IMG/VR virus record: IMGVR_UViG_3300027749_000051
Location: 61,155 to 125,154 of that record
Length of the DNA stretch: 64,000 nt
Origin: a virus
Strand: one strand, 5' to 3'
In this document: positions 31,677-39,965 of the stretch, one piece after another
Layout of the letters: every line of letters starts with the position of its first letter
Numbering within the stretch: position 1 is the first letter of the stretch
Translations under genes and position numbers: made by a program
Notes under the pieces: model-generated
Told to the model about the DNA's origin: nothing
Databases searched by the model: none
What the model saw: the letters and a program-made list of their open reading frames with translations, nothing else

Positions 31677-32627
31677 ATGAAAGATTTAATTTTTATCAGT
31701 GCTTATTGTCCAACCGAGGAACAAGAAAGGGCTCTTGAAAGGTGTGTTAATCATGTATTAGAATGTGGGAAACACATTGTCTTAGTTTCTCACACACATG
31801 TGCCAATCCATATTCAAAAAAAATGCCAATACTACGTTTATGATTATAACAATGAAATTTCAGACGATTATAATTTGTTAGGACATCATCATTTTAAGTT
31901 TGGAAATAACAGAATACAATCAAGATTCTTCAACAAATATTTTTATGGTTTCGCCATATATAGAATGTTCGCAATAGCATGTCAAATTGCGATAAATTTT
32001 GGATATCAAAATATTCATCACATTGAATATGATGGTCAGTTGTTAGATAAAAATTTAATTGATGAAAATAGTAAACACCTTGAAGAATATGATTCTGTAA
32101 TATACACAGATAACGGTAAAGAAGATGGGTTTCTTTTTGGTTCTTTCAAATCTTTGAAAGTAAGTTCATTACCTGAGAATTTGAAAAACTATAACAAAGA
32201 GTTTATTGATACTGAAATGAGAATAATTGAGCCAAAACAATTAGAGGTTTTTACAAAAAATCTATTCCTAAATTCAGGAAAAGTATTGTTTAAGAATGAA
32301 CTAACGGATGATAGATTTAAAAGGGGAGATAGAGTTTTTCATCGGAACTTACACTTTACTCTGTATTACAATGCATCAGATAGAACCTTAAACATTTTTT
32401 ATAACTCTGTTAAAGACTCATCGGAAAAAATTATTGTTATAGTCAATAAAACAACAATGGTTAATATACAAACCAAACCTTATCATTGGCATACAAAACC
32501 GTTGGGTATTTTTGACGAGATTAATCATGTAAGAGTGGACAATTCAGAAAAAATTATTTATGATAAAACCTTTGATAGCCAATTTAGAGAGGTATTCAAA
32601 ATAAAGTCATACATCGTTAGTGAATAA
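31677..32627 (+). CDS. Glycosyltransferase-like protein, 316 aa
   Basis: MKDLIFISAYCPTEEQERAL then LERCVNHVLECGKHIVLVSH resembles the opening strand-helix-strand of GT-A sugar transferases (a list of names, VLVSHT), and IHHIEYDGQLLDKNLID could supply a DxD-like metal site. GFLFGSFKSLKVSSLPENL follows. The C-terminal third is beta-rich and unassigned. It starts a three-gene cassette with a BKACE-family enzyme and an acetyltransferase, overlapping the next gene by 8 bp, which supports a role in building or decorating a glycan. Family assignment tentative. Confidence 0.6.
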   Translation: MKDLIFISAYCPTEEQERALERCVNHVLECGKHIVLVSHTHVPIHIQKKCQYYVYDYNNEISDDYNLLGHHHFKFGNNRIQSRFFNKYFYGFAIYRMFAIACQIAINFGYQNIHHIEYDGQLLDKNLIDENSKHLEEYDSVIYTDNGKEDGFLFGSFKSLKVSSLPENLKNYNKEFIDTEMRIIEPKQLEVFTKNLFLNSGKVLFKNELTDDRFKRGDRVFHRNLHFTLYYNASDRTLNIFYNSVKDSSEKIIVIVNKTTMVNIQTKPYHWHTKPLGIFDEINHVRVDNSEKIIYDKTFDSQFREVFKIKSYIVSE

Positions 32628-33444
32628 GATAATCAATTTTACTCCAACAGGAACACAAACCACAAGGGACAATTCCTTAGCTCCATTATTACCGAATGAA
32701 ATAATAGAGGAAGTTCATAGCGCGAATGAGGTGGGGATTTCAATTGTACATCTACATGCAAGAGATGAAGAGACAAATAACACTTACAAGAAAGAAGTGT
32801 ATCAAAAGATTATAGAAGGGATAAAAAAACATTGTCCTGACTTGTTGATTTGTGTTTCATTAACGGGAAGAAACTTCCCTGAGTTAGAGAAAAGAGCCGA
32901 GGTATTACAATTAAAACCTGATATGGGCTCGCTAACCATGTCATCATTAAACTTTCCATCAGGGGCATCAATTAATCAACCTGAGACCATCTTATCTTTA
33001 ATAAACGAGATGGACAAATATGGTGTACAACCTGAGATAGAATGTTTTGACGCAGGAATGTTAAACTATACAAATTACATTATTTCAAAGAACATATTAA
33101 AGCCACCATATCACATCAATGTTATATTAGGAAACATATACAATGGGCAATGTGATTTTGGGACCTTATCATCAATTAAATCTAATCTACCAGCAAATTC
33201 ATATACTTGTTTGGGTGGTATAGGCTCTCAACAACTAAAGAGTACCACATATGGATTATTAGATTTCGATGGTATTAGAATCGGGATAGAGGATAATCTA
33301 TATTACAAAGATAAGGAAAAAACAACAAACATAGATCTATTAAAAAGGGCACATAGGATAATGAATGAATTAGATATGACACATTATACATCAAACGAAT
33401 TGAGACAAAAAGGATATGGAAACAAACTTATTAATATTAGGTAA
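32620..33444 (+). CDS. BKACE (DUF849) family enzyme, GTG start
   Basis: 274 residues with the beta-keto acid cleavage enzyme pattern: INFTPTGTQTTRDNSLAPLL, GISIVHLHARDEETNNTYKK, LLICVSLTGRN, PDMGSLTMSSLNFPSGASIN, PEIECFDAGMLNYT, YHINVILGN. The family is a TIM barrel with Zn bound by HxH (here HLH) that cleaves 3-keto acids with acetyl-CoA. The only start giving coupling is GTG at 32620, overlapping the previous stop. Several capsule-type gene clusters carry BKACE-like genes of unknown role; here it lies between sugar genes. Exact substrate unknown. Confidence 0.85.
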   Translation: MNKIINFTPTGTQTTRDNSLAPLLPNEIIEEVHSANEVGISIVHLHARDEETNNTYKKEVYQKIIEGIKKHCPDLLICVSLTGRNFPELEKRAEVLQLKPDMGSLTMSSLNFPSGASINQPETILSLINEMDKYGVQPEIECFDAGMLNYTNYIISKNILKPPYHINVILGNIYNGQCDFGTLSSIKSNLPANSYTCLGGIGSQQLKSTTYGLLDFDGIRIGIEDNLYYKDKEKTTNIDLLKRAHRIMNELDMTHYTSNELRQKGYGNKLINIR

Positions 33445-34060
33445 GGGGGATAATATCATTACAATGGTATTGGATAATTTATATTCAAATGACTTCACGC
33501 CCAATATTACAATATACAACAATTTGGATTTACCAATACTAAGTCCATTTGACCATTATGATTTTAATGTGGAAGTTTTGAATGATGTTGAGGTTAACAA
33601 ATACGATTCGCTTGTTCTCGGAGTATATCAACCTCAATACAAGATAAAGATAATACAAACATTAAATCCTGACATTAACAAGTTTATCAATATTATTCAT
33701 AGTGGATTAGATATGTCCAAGATGAGTAAATTAGGTTATGGGGTATTAATTAATTCCAAAGTATCGATCGCAGCACATACAACCATAGGTAATTTTGTCT
33801 CCATCAATAGACATGTCTCCATAGGTCATCATACAAATATAGGTGACTATTGTTCAATCAACCCTGGTACCAACATTGGGGGAAATGTAACCATAGGTGA
33901 AGGTACAACAATAGGGATGGGGGCTAATGTATTACATCATGTAAAGATAGGAAAGAATACCATCATAGGCGCGGGATCAGTTGTAACAAAAGATATTCCC
34001 GATAATGTGGTTGCATATGGATCACCTTGTAAAATCGTAAGAGATAACCTCACCAAATAA
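33416..34060 (+). CDS. NeuD/PglD-like sugar acetyltransferase
   Basis: 214 residues. The N-terminal part (LLILGKGDNIITMVLDNLY) resembles the nucleotide-sugar-binding Rossmann-like domain of NeuD/PglD. From about 105 to 205 there is a left-handed beta-helix of hexapeptide repeats: INSKVSIAAHTTIGNFVSIN, HVSIGHHTNIGDYCSIN, GGNVTIGEGTTIGMGANVLH, IGKNTIIGAGSVVTKDIPDN. Such enzymes O- or N-acetylate nucleotide-activated sugars with acetyl-CoA. It overlaps the BKACE gene by 29 bp, and its stop lies inside a terminator hairpin. Confidence 0.9.
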   Translation: METNLLILGKGDNIITMVLDNLYSNDFTPNITIYNNLDLPILSPFDHYDFNVEVLNDVEVNKYDSLVLGVYQPQYKIKIIQTLNPDINKFINIIHSGLDMSKMSKLGYGVLINSKVSIAAHTTIGNFVSINRHVSIGHHTNIGDYCSINPGTNIGGNVTIGEGTTIGMGANVLHHVKIGKNTIIGAGSVVTKDIPDNVVAYGSPCKIVRDNLTK

Positions 34061-34076
34061 TCGGTGGGGTTTTTTA
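34046..34076 (+). terminator. Terminator overlapping the end of the acetyltransferase gene
   Basis: AACCTCACC / GGTGGGGTT stem with T6; the stop codon sits in the loop. Confidence 0.8.
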
Positions 34077-34088
34077 TTTATAAAACAT

Positions 34089-34119
34089 TTGGATAAGTGG
34101 AATATATTATATAGATTTG
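34089..34119 (+). promoter_or_regulatory. Bacteroidota-type promoter for 34156
   Basis: TTG 34089-34091 and TAGATTTG 34112-34119, 20 bp apart. The ATG at 34117 overlaps it, so 34156 is the better start. Confidence 0.7.
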
Positions 34120-34155
34120 TGGGATATTATTAACAATTTAAAAAAACAGATTATT

Positions 34156-34581
34156 ATGATTCACGAAAGAATTATTTTTAAGGGAAATCCCTCTCAAATA
34201 CCAAACATTGGTTACTACCTTCTATGTATAATTTTGGCTCCATTATTGGGGTTGGGTGTAATAATGTTTCTTGTTAGATATTTGGAAACAAGATTCACTA
34301 AATTTGAAATTACGAATGAACGAGTTATTCAACAAAATGGTGTCCTTTCAAGAAGAACAAATGAAACTGAATTGTATAGAGTTAAAGATATCATATTAGA
34401 TGAACCATTCTTTTTAAGGATTTTTGGTCTATCTAATATTTTAATAGTTACATCGGATAGAACTTCTCCACTTATCTTAGTAAACGCTATCGAAAATGGT
34501 GGTATAATAAGACGAGAATTGCGTGAGGCGGTAGAATTAAGAAGAGATAAGAAAGGTGTAAGAGAAATGGATTTCAGATAA
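34156..34581 (+). CDS. Membrane-anchored bacterial PH-domain protein (bPH2-like)
   Basis: About 141 residues. MIHERIIFKGNPSQIPNIGY, one or two membrane segments (YYLLCIILAPLLGLGVIMFL), then the bPH2/YdbT signature: FEITNERVIQQNGVLSRRTN, TELYRVKDIILDEPFFLRIF, LSNILIVTSDRTSPLILVN. It would sit in the inner membrane with the PH-like domain facing the cytoplasm. Function in phage unknown; host membrane manipulation is a guess. Own promoter and terminator. Confidence 0.8.
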   Translation: MIHERIIFKGNPSQIPNIGYYLLCIILAPLLGLGVIMFLVRYLETRFTKFEITNERVIQQNGVLSRRTNETELYRVKDIILDEPFFLRIFGLSNILIVTSDRTSPLILVNAIENGGIIRRELREAVELRRDKKGVREMDFR

Positions 34582-34613
34582 AATCTGTATATAGCTCTGA
34601 ATGTTTTATATAA

Positions 34614-34642
34614 GACCTCACCTAATAAGTGGGGGTTTTTAT
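34614..34642 (+). terminator. Rho-independent terminator
   Basis: GACCTCACC / GTGGGGGTT stem with T5, after the PH-domain gene. Confidence 0.75.
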
Positions 34643-34670
34643 TGTATATTAAATAATTTAGTTATCTTTG
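34642..34670 (+). promoter_or_regulatory. Bacteroidota-type promoter for 34675
   Basis: TTG 34642-34644 and TATCTTTG 34663-34670. The start codon is only 4 bp downstream of the -7 element, so the transcript may be leaderless. Confidence 0.7.
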
Positions 34671-34674
34671 TGTC

Positions 34675-35151
34675 ATGCAAACATTCTTACCATATTCAGA
34701 TATTAGGAAGTCACTAAAGGTTCTTGACAATAAGCGGCTTGGGAAGCAGCGGGTTGAGGCATTTCAGATTATTAACGCCATACTTGGAAGACCCAAGTTG
34801 GACGGAACACCATATAAAGGTTGGTTAAACCATCCGTGTTCTGTTATGTGGAAAAATCATACCCCATTACTCAAAGTATATCTGAACGCCTGTATTGATG
34901 AATGGATTGATCGGGGGTTTCATAATACAATGTCAAAGGAAATTATTGATGAATCTATTACTTATCCTGAATGGTTCGGAAATGAGAAGTTCCACAATTC
35001 ACATAAGTCCAATCTATTAAAGAAGGAACCTGATTTTTATTCCAAGTATGATTGGCAGGTGGATCCAAGTAATCCATATGTATGGGAGGATAAGAATGGT
35101 AAGTGGTATGAGCAACACTCAGGACAGAAGGGTAAAGTATATTATGAATAA
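34675..35151 (+). CDS. MSMEG_6728-type pyrimidine dimer DNA glycosylase-like protein
   Basis: 158 residues. MQTFLPYSDIRKSLKVLDNK, RLGKQRVEAFQIINAILG and KGWLNHPCSVMWKNHTPLLK match the family annotated as pyrimidine-dimer DNA glycosylase/MSMEG_6728 (MQTFLPxxxxxxSxxxLDxxRLGKQRxE). It is related to T4 endonuclease V-type UV repair proteins. Likely removes UV photoproducts from phage DNA. Own host-type promoter and terminator. Confidence 0.8.
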   Translation: MQTFLPYSDIRKSLKVLDNKRLGKQRVEAFQIINAILGRPKLDGTPYKGWLNHPCSVMWKNHTPLLKVYLNACIDEWIDRGFHNTMSKEIIDESITYPEWFGNEKFHNSHKSNLLKKEPDFYSKYDWQVDPSNPYVWEDKNGKWYEQHSGQKGKVYYE

Positions 35152-35190
35152 AAGGGGTCGGGGATTAACGACAGCCACATAATGATAGAA

Positions 35191-35220
35191 GACCTCACTA
35201 TAATAATGGTGGGGTTTTTA
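35191..35220 (+). terminator. Rho-independent terminator
   Basis: ACCTCACTA / TAATGGTGGGGT imperfect stem with T5. Confidence 0.65.
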
Positions 35221-36022
35221 TTTATCTATAATGTGTCTCTAATCTCCTCACTCTCGGGACAACACCAATTCACTACACTATCGTTCCGTGAATGTCCCTT
35301 CATTCGTCGTTTAAATCCACATTATTTATTGTAATACCCATTACTGTAATCTACATTACATTATATTTCCCCCGCCAAATATCATCCCCCTTCTAACGAG
35401 AAGACCTGTGAGGTGGTGTGTTATGGGTGGGTGAGATGATATATAAACAATATCCTAAAGGATAAATAATAACATATCATAGTTATCACCCATTACATTC
35501 CCTTATGTTTTATATCACTCTAGTCAGGATAAACCTGACAATAACGATATGATTAATATTCCCTTTTAGGTGTCACCATATGAGGGGTCTTCGTTATTGG
35601 GGGTGTATTATAACCCACTCGTTGAAGTCGTCTAAAATGGTCTATATCTCTCGTTGAAGGATATTATAGGTTCGTTACACTCACTCCCCCCACACCTAAC
35701 TTAATCATACTTTTTTCGCTAGGTTTTCTATATAGTGAATAATATACCCCTCACACTATCGTCAGGGGGAATAAATCCATCTCACATATATGTAGGACAC
35801 AATTATGTCATAATATGTCACAGAATGTCAGGAACTAAAGTAGGGGAAAAAGTATGTAGGGGATTATCCCCATGCGAACGCGTCCCCTGACATTCTGTCA
35901 ATTCCAAATAATTCCCCCTAAAGTTATTAACAATCCCACATTTTTTTATGAACTGACATAGTGTCACGACCATATCCCCAACTATAATGACTTGATTTTA
36001 TTGTGTTCCAATACTACTATTT
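35221..36022. other. Gene-poor region with TGTCA/TGACA iterons, possible origin
   Basis: About 800 bp with no credible frame on either strand and many C-runs on the plus strand. TGTCA occurs at 35806, 35816 and 35826 at exact 10-bp steps; TGACA-3 nt-TGTCA palindromes occur at 35888-35900 and 35954-35966. Such helically phased repeats suggest initiator or regulator binding, for example a replication origin. No further structure could be assigned. Confidence 0.45.
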
Positions 36023-36024
36023 AT
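36017..36024 (+). promoter_or_regulatory. Late-like motif TATTTATG at 36023 start
   Basis: TATTTATG overlaps the ATG of the next gene; weaker variant, so an internal Met (36029 or 36038) may be used. Confidence 0.3.
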
Positions 36025-36289
36025 GGGTATGGAGAATATGAATTTCATTTTAACGATAATGGGGCCTTACAGGATAAGGGTTGTTATCCACGATATAGTA
36101 GATGGTGAAGAGTTGGGGTCATTATATTTTGAGAAGGCTAAGTTAAGTTTCCAACGAAAACCCATTACAATGGATGGTTGGGGATGTGTTGAGGCGAAGA
36201 TAGAGAAGTTATTCGACAAGTACACTAGCATAACCCCTAAAGATATAGTGGCACATTGTCAGGATAAGATTAAAAAGGCGGGGTTATAG
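36023..36289 (+). CDS. Hypothetical protein, 88 aa
   Basis: MGMENMNFILTIMGPYRIRV ... VDGEELGSLYFEKAKLSFQR, a compact beta-then-alpha protein, ending DIVAHCQDKIKKAGL. Not recognised. Starts at 36029 or 36038 are also possible. The following 228 bp to 36517 contain no gene that I can see. Confidence 0.6.
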   Translation: MGMENMNFILTIMGPYRIRVVIHDIVDGEELGSLYFEKAKLSFQRKPITMDGWGCVEAKIEKLFDKYTSITPKDIVAHCQDKIKKAGL

Positions 36290-36504
36290 TTGTCAACTAA
36301 TGATAAATTAGCACAAACTACTCTAAATGAAAAAAAATCCTTAACGCTTTTTTTATTTCGTAGTTAATATTCTATTAGTTCCCCAACTATAAGTGCCGTG
36401 GAGTCTACCCTCTGCGACTGACAAGCCGAACCCCTCACCTAATTCTGTTGTGATGTAACAAAGGTACTGATTCCTTTTGACATTACCAAATTATAATGAC
36501 GATA

Positions 36505-36512
36505 TATTTATA
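36505..36512 (+). promoter_or_regulatory. Late motif TATTTATA upstream of 36518
   Basis: TATTTATA ending 5 bp before the start codon. Confidence 0.55.
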
Positions 36513-36517
36513 TTATT

Positions 36518-36934
36518 ATGGCACATTTTAGAGAGTTAACCAAACAAGAGTTAGATAATAACTATGAGTATAAAGTAGTTAAGAAAGTATTGTTAAGAGA
36601 GTTCCCCTTCATTAAATCTATTGATGTGAATGAGGATAAGTTAAATGAGTATTCCATCATTTCTCTCGACCTAACTATCGATCCCCAAATGATAACAGAT
36701 GAATATGGTTGGGAGCTAACATCTTGGGCCAAAGCATCATTGGATAGAAATGAACCATATGAAGCATTGTTATTATCCATTATGTTTGATGCAACCAGAG
36801 AGATGGTTAAGAGATCAATCGAAACCCCAATGGAAAATATAATAAAACAAATTCATGAGACACCTGTCATACCCCAAGAACTTAAACTAAGGAATAGATC
36901 GTTTATGATTGGGGAGTATATTGCATTACCATAG
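36518..36934 (+). CDS. Hypothetical protein, 138 aa
   Basis: MAHFRELTKQELDNNYEYKV, VLLREFPFIKSIDVNEDKLN, then ISLDLTIDPQMITDEYGWEL. Alpha/beta, soluble, not recognised. Preceded by a late motif, but without a tag. Confidence 0.65.
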   Translation: MAHFRELTKQELDNNYEYKVVKKVLLREFPFIKSIDVNEDKLNEYSIISLDLTIDPQMITDEYGWELTSWAKASLDRNEPYEALLLSIMFDATREMVKRSIETPMENIIKQIHETPVIPQELKLRNRSFMIGEYIALP

Positions 36935-36972
36935 TTGTATATTTATACATTCTAAATAACCCCCACGCATAA

Positions 36973-37521
36973 CTATTTCTTTTTTGGCCGATTAACCCTC
37001 GCATAACTTAACTTACTCCTCCACTCTTCACTAAAGGGGGATCTCTTCTTTCCTAACTTAGCCTGTCTCATTTTCTCCTTAGTCTCTTCTGTGATTGGGG
37101 GACAAGGTTTATTTTTTAAACCTTTCTCTTTCCTGTCTTTATGGGATTGTCTCATTTTTTCCTTGGTCTCCTCACTGTGTAAAACTCCCCTCCTTGATAT
37201 AGCATATGCAATACGAGCAGATTCTAACGCCCTTGAACTTGGTGACCACATCATACCACACTTTCTTGTCTTCCTAGCATTATACCCATACGCTAAGACA
37301 TGGAATGCAGCAGCTAATCCCCTATTCTCGGGGTGGTTTATATGTAATATACGATGACATATAAAGTGCTCTCTATATGTTAACTCTACCATATTCTCCT
37401 TCGTGTCTTCCCCTCCTAAACACTTGGGGGTGATGTGATGAACCTCTCGGTATATTCCTTTCTGTATAACTCTATCACGAGCCCTGTCTATAATCTGTTG
37501 ATAAATGGATTGCCAATTCAT
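36973..37521 (-). CDS. HNH homing endonuclease with NUMOD3 repeats
   Basis: About 182 residues from the Met at 37521 (MNWQSIYQQIIDRARDRVIQ). The HNH core is VHHITPKCLGGEDTKENMVE, LTYREHFICHRILHINHPEN. Two or three NUMOD3 DNA-binding repeats follow: HSEETKEKMRQSHKDRK, ITEETKEKMRQAKLGKK, FSEEWRSKLSYARV. A free-standing mobile endonuclease, typical of phages; located beside the gene-poor region. Confidence 0.9.
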   Translation of the reverse strand: MNWQSIYQQIIDRARDRVIQKGIYREVHHITPKCLGGEDTKENMVELTYREHFICHRILHINHPENRGLAAAFHVLAYGYNARKTRKCGMMWSPSSRALESARIAYAISRRGVLHSEETKEKMRQSHKDRKEKGLKNKPCPPITEETKEKMRQAKLGKKRSPFSEEWRSKLSYARVNRPKKK

Positions 37522-37548
37522 AGTAATATAATATATAATAAATATCAC

Positions 37549-37980
37549 ATACTTTGGTTTTTAATAGGCATTATGTTAAGTGGACATATTGTCATATGGC
37601 TCATCACCATATCTAATGGAGATCATATAACATATCTATATGATCCATAAGGTTATAACATATGATCTATATGGGAGGGGAGGATGTTAATAAGATGTTG
37701 ATAACTCCCCCCCATTACCCCCTGTCACCCCCCTCCTCCCTTCCCTACTTGCTTGTATCCCCCCTCCATTATACTGACAAATCGTCATATGGGGGGATAA
37801 TAGTCCATATTTAGGAAAAAAATTTTTGGGTAAAAAATGGGTCATTTTCCCCTCCTGTAATTGGGGAGTAGTTGTTACCCTTGTTTATTGGATGGGTGTA
37901 AGTGTTACCCTTGTTTCCAGAACACGACCCCTTGTTTTGGATGGGTGTCTATATGTCTTCTAAAAATTTTGGAAAAAAAA
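37549..37980. other. Gene-free C-rich region with short direct repeats
   Basis: Pyrimidine-rich on the plus strand (several runs of 6-7 C around 37706-37765). Direct repeats GTTACCCTTGTTT at 37874 and 37904, and TTGGATGGGTGT at 37888 and 37937. Several CATATG/ATATG palindromes at 37590-37670. No coding frame supported on either strand. Confidence 0.5.
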
Positions 37981-38544
37981 TTAGGAATTATGGAGTTTGA
38001 GTACATTTTGGGAGAAGGTTATAAGTTCTTCAATGGTTGCATTATTTTTTATTGTATTAGCAAAGAAGGATATAACTTGGACATTTTCTTTGATATAACC
38101 TTTTGAGGAATCTATCCTATCAATTGAGAAATAATTTGGTAATCCCCTATCTTCAGTTTGAGTGGAGATTTTTATGTTGAGGTATGGGCAATATTCGGGG
38201 ATGGTTATATCTTCAACGGAAATGTTAAACTCTCTATTACTTTTTTTTGAATTATCTTTTGCTCTATACCAAATAATATATTCGGGGGATTTCTTTGGTA
38301 TATGTATTTGTTTATCTTTTCCCCCATCGTTTGGTAGTTCTCTTTTTCTTTTCAATGTATCCCAATAAGAGAAATCGTTATTTCCGATTTGGTTGTATAT
38401 TATTTGTTGTTCTTCGGTCATTGGATCTCCTGATTGTGGTAGTATTCCTTTTTGTCTTAGAGCGGCTCTAACTTTTTCTCTTCTTTTTTGTTCTGTTCTT
38501 TTCTCAGGATTTTCTTTTCTCCAAATGTAAGGTCTATATGCCAT
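37981..38544 (-). CDS. HNH-like homing endonuclease
   Basis: 187 residues. N-terminal basic region (MAYRPYIWRKENPEKRTEQK), then the phage HNH-type core: YCPYLNIKIS, YFSIDRIDSSKGYIKENVQV, ISFFANTIKNNATIEELITF. The zinc-binding Cys residues of the classic form are mostly missing (only one CP), so activity is uncertain. Likely a mobile gene, the second in this gene-poor region. Confidence 0.8.
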   Translation of the reverse strand: MAYRPYIWRKENPEKRTEQKRREKVRAALRQKGILPQSGDPMTEEQQIIYNQIGNNDFSYWDTLKRKRELPNDGGKDKQIHIPKKSPEYIIWYRAKDNSKKSNREFNISVEDITIPEYCPYLNIKISTQTEDRGLPNYFSIDRIDSSKGYIKENVQVISFFANTIKNNATIEELITFSQNVLKLHNS

Positions 38545-38604
38545 AATGAATATTGTTTATATGTAAGTATGGTTATAAATGGGGGATATGTAAATAATAT
38601 TTAT

Positions 38605-38662
38605 TATATTTGTGGGGGACATATCATATGCCGGAATCGTGAAATGATCCCCAACCCCTTTT
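38605..38662 (+). ncRNA. Copy 1 of intergenic hairpin element (CATATGCCGG type)
   Basis: TATATTTG promoter-like sequence (38605-38612) runs into TGGGGGACATATCATATGCC, then TCCCCAACCCC and T/A-rich end. TGGGGGA pairs with TCCCCA. The same roughly 50-bp unit occurs at 39658 and 39890 and, shortened, at 40692. May be a small RNA with its own terminator or a transcript-end structure. Confidence 0.5.
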
Positions 38663-38674
38663 ATTTATTTTGAA

Positions 38675-38682
38675 TATTTATA
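38675..38682 (+). promoter_or_regulatory. Late motif TATTTATA upstream of 38697
   Basis: TATTTATA ending 14 bp before the start codon, right after hairpin element copy 1. Confidence 0.6.
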
Positions 38683-38696
38683 TATAAAATAAAACT

Positions 38697-39287
38697 ATGA
38701 GTAAAGAAATGAGAGAACAAATAAATAAGGTTAAGAATTGGAAACAATTTTTGAATGAAAACCTTTCAGGATATCAATTAAATATTATCTTAGATAAGAT
38801 AAGTGAATTTGGTATAGATTCATTATCAAACCACGAAAAAACTCTTTTAAAATCATATAGTGATAAATCAATTGATGTTAAAAAAGAAATTGAAAAACAT
38901 ATCAATAAATACCAAACATCAAAAAATATCATCAAAACAATACCACTACAAGTAGATGATGAAGAATTTAATAAAAATATTGGTAGATATGTAAAATTCA
39001 AAAAACAAAAGGAATGGCGTAAATTAGGATTACTTGTAAATATGGGTATGATATTTGAAATTGTGGATGTTCAGAAACATTGGGGATATGTTGATGGTAA
39101 ATATATTCCAAATAAAATTGGATACAGAATTGCTGAAGTTGGCGAGGAAAGGGATTTTGGACGAGTTGGTGATATTGATGAAATAGAATTTGTGAATATT
39201 ACAGAAAACGAAGCGATTAATATAAATAAAGAAATTCATTCAAATTTTGAAAAAGGCATATTTCCAAAATGGTATTATAAATCGTAA
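38697..39287 (+). CDS. Hypothetical protein, 196 aa
   Basis: MSKEMREQINKVKNWKQFLN ENL at the start resembles a tag of the KxWKxFLNE type seen in T4-like propeptides (candidate cut after FLNE). The rest has a long helical, Lys-rich part and a beta-rich C-terminal domain (GRYVKFKKQKEWRKLGLLVN, IGYRIAEVGEERDFGRVGDI). Function unknown. Confidence 0.65.
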   Translation: MSKEMREQINKVKNWKQFLNENLSGYQLNIILDKISEFGIDSLSNHEKTLLKSYSDKSIDVKKEIEKHINKYQTSKNIIKTIPLQVDDEEFNKNIGRYVKFKKQKEWRKLGLLVNMGMIFEIVDVQKHWGYVDGKYIPNKIGYRIAEVGEERDFGRVGDIDEIEFVNITENEAININKEIHSNFEKGIFPKWYYKS

Positions 39288-39346
39288 AATGTGCGTGGGA
39301 ATTTTAAAATAGAATATACCGGATAAAAATAAATACAGTAAAATTT

Positions 39347-39592
39347 ATGGAAAAAATTATAAAAGACGCAACTGAAAAATTGAAAAACGGAACTATCACT
39401 AAAGATGAAGCTGATAAAATTTTATTGGATTTATTTAGTGTTATGCCTTCGTTGCCTACCGAAAAAGAGTTTAAAAATGAAGCAGAGAAAAACGCTTCAA
39501 ATTATAAATGGGCAGAAGGAAATTACAAGGATGGAATAGAACATGGATTTTTAAACGGATGTTATTATTGCACAAATTTTAAAAGGCAATGA
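39347..39592 (+). CDS. Hypothetical protein, 81 aa
   Basis: MEKIIKDATEKLKNGTITKD EAD-type helical start (a short-helix, SHOCT-like pattern: KLKxGxITxxEAdxiL), ending HGFLNGCYYCTNFKRQ. Not recognised otherwise. Confidence 0.6.
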   Translation: MEKIIKDATEKLKNGTITKDEADKILLDLFSVMPSLPTEKEFKNEAEKNASNYKWAEGNYKDGIEHGFLNGCYYCTNFKRQ

Positions 39593-39657
39593 GGTATAAC
39601 TAATAAATAGGTCTGATAAACATAGACCTATACAAATGTAGTATTGTGTATAATGAT

Positions 39658-39707
39658 TGGGGGACATATCATATGCCGGCATTGGAAATAATTCCCAACC
39701 CCTTTTT
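39658..39707 (+). ncRNA. Copy 2 of intergenic hairpin element
   Basis: TTGGGGGACATATCATATGC, CGG, AATAATTCCCAACCCC and T5; nearly identical to copy 1. No coding frame. The region 39593-39965 otherwise shows only a 7-bp hairpin (CTAAGGT/ACCTTAG near 39758). Confidence 0.5.
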
Positions 39708-39889
39708 GTGGTTATGTCTTAATTGTCAAATTATCCCTTTACTTATTTAGGATGTCAGTGTGTTGTCTAAGGTTTCAGAATGTGACCTTAGAGAATATAA
39801 GGTTGGGGGAATTAATATTTTGATGTATATAAAATAACCTCAACATTGTTTGTCGTTCATATTATTGGAAATGTGATTATCAAAATGAT

Positions 39890-39940
39890 TGGGGGATGTG
39901 TTGTATGCCGGAATCAAAAATAATCCCCAACCCCTTTTTT
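39890..39940 (+). ncRNA. Copy 3 of intergenic hairpin element
   Basis: TGGGGGATGTGTTGTATGCC, GGAATC, TAATCCCCAACCCC and T6, followed by a late motif. Confidence 0.5.
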
Positions 39941-39954
39941 CTTGGGTATAGATA

Positions 39955-39962
39955 TATTTATC
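39955..39962 (+). promoter_or_regulatory. Late motif TATTTATC upstream of 39966
   Basis: TATTTATC ending 3 bp before the start codon. Confidence 0.45.
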
Positions 39963-39965
39963 AAT

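Noticed and set aside
36080-36090. DnaA box TTATCCACG
   Set aside because: A single near-match inside a coding gene; no cluster of boxes around it.
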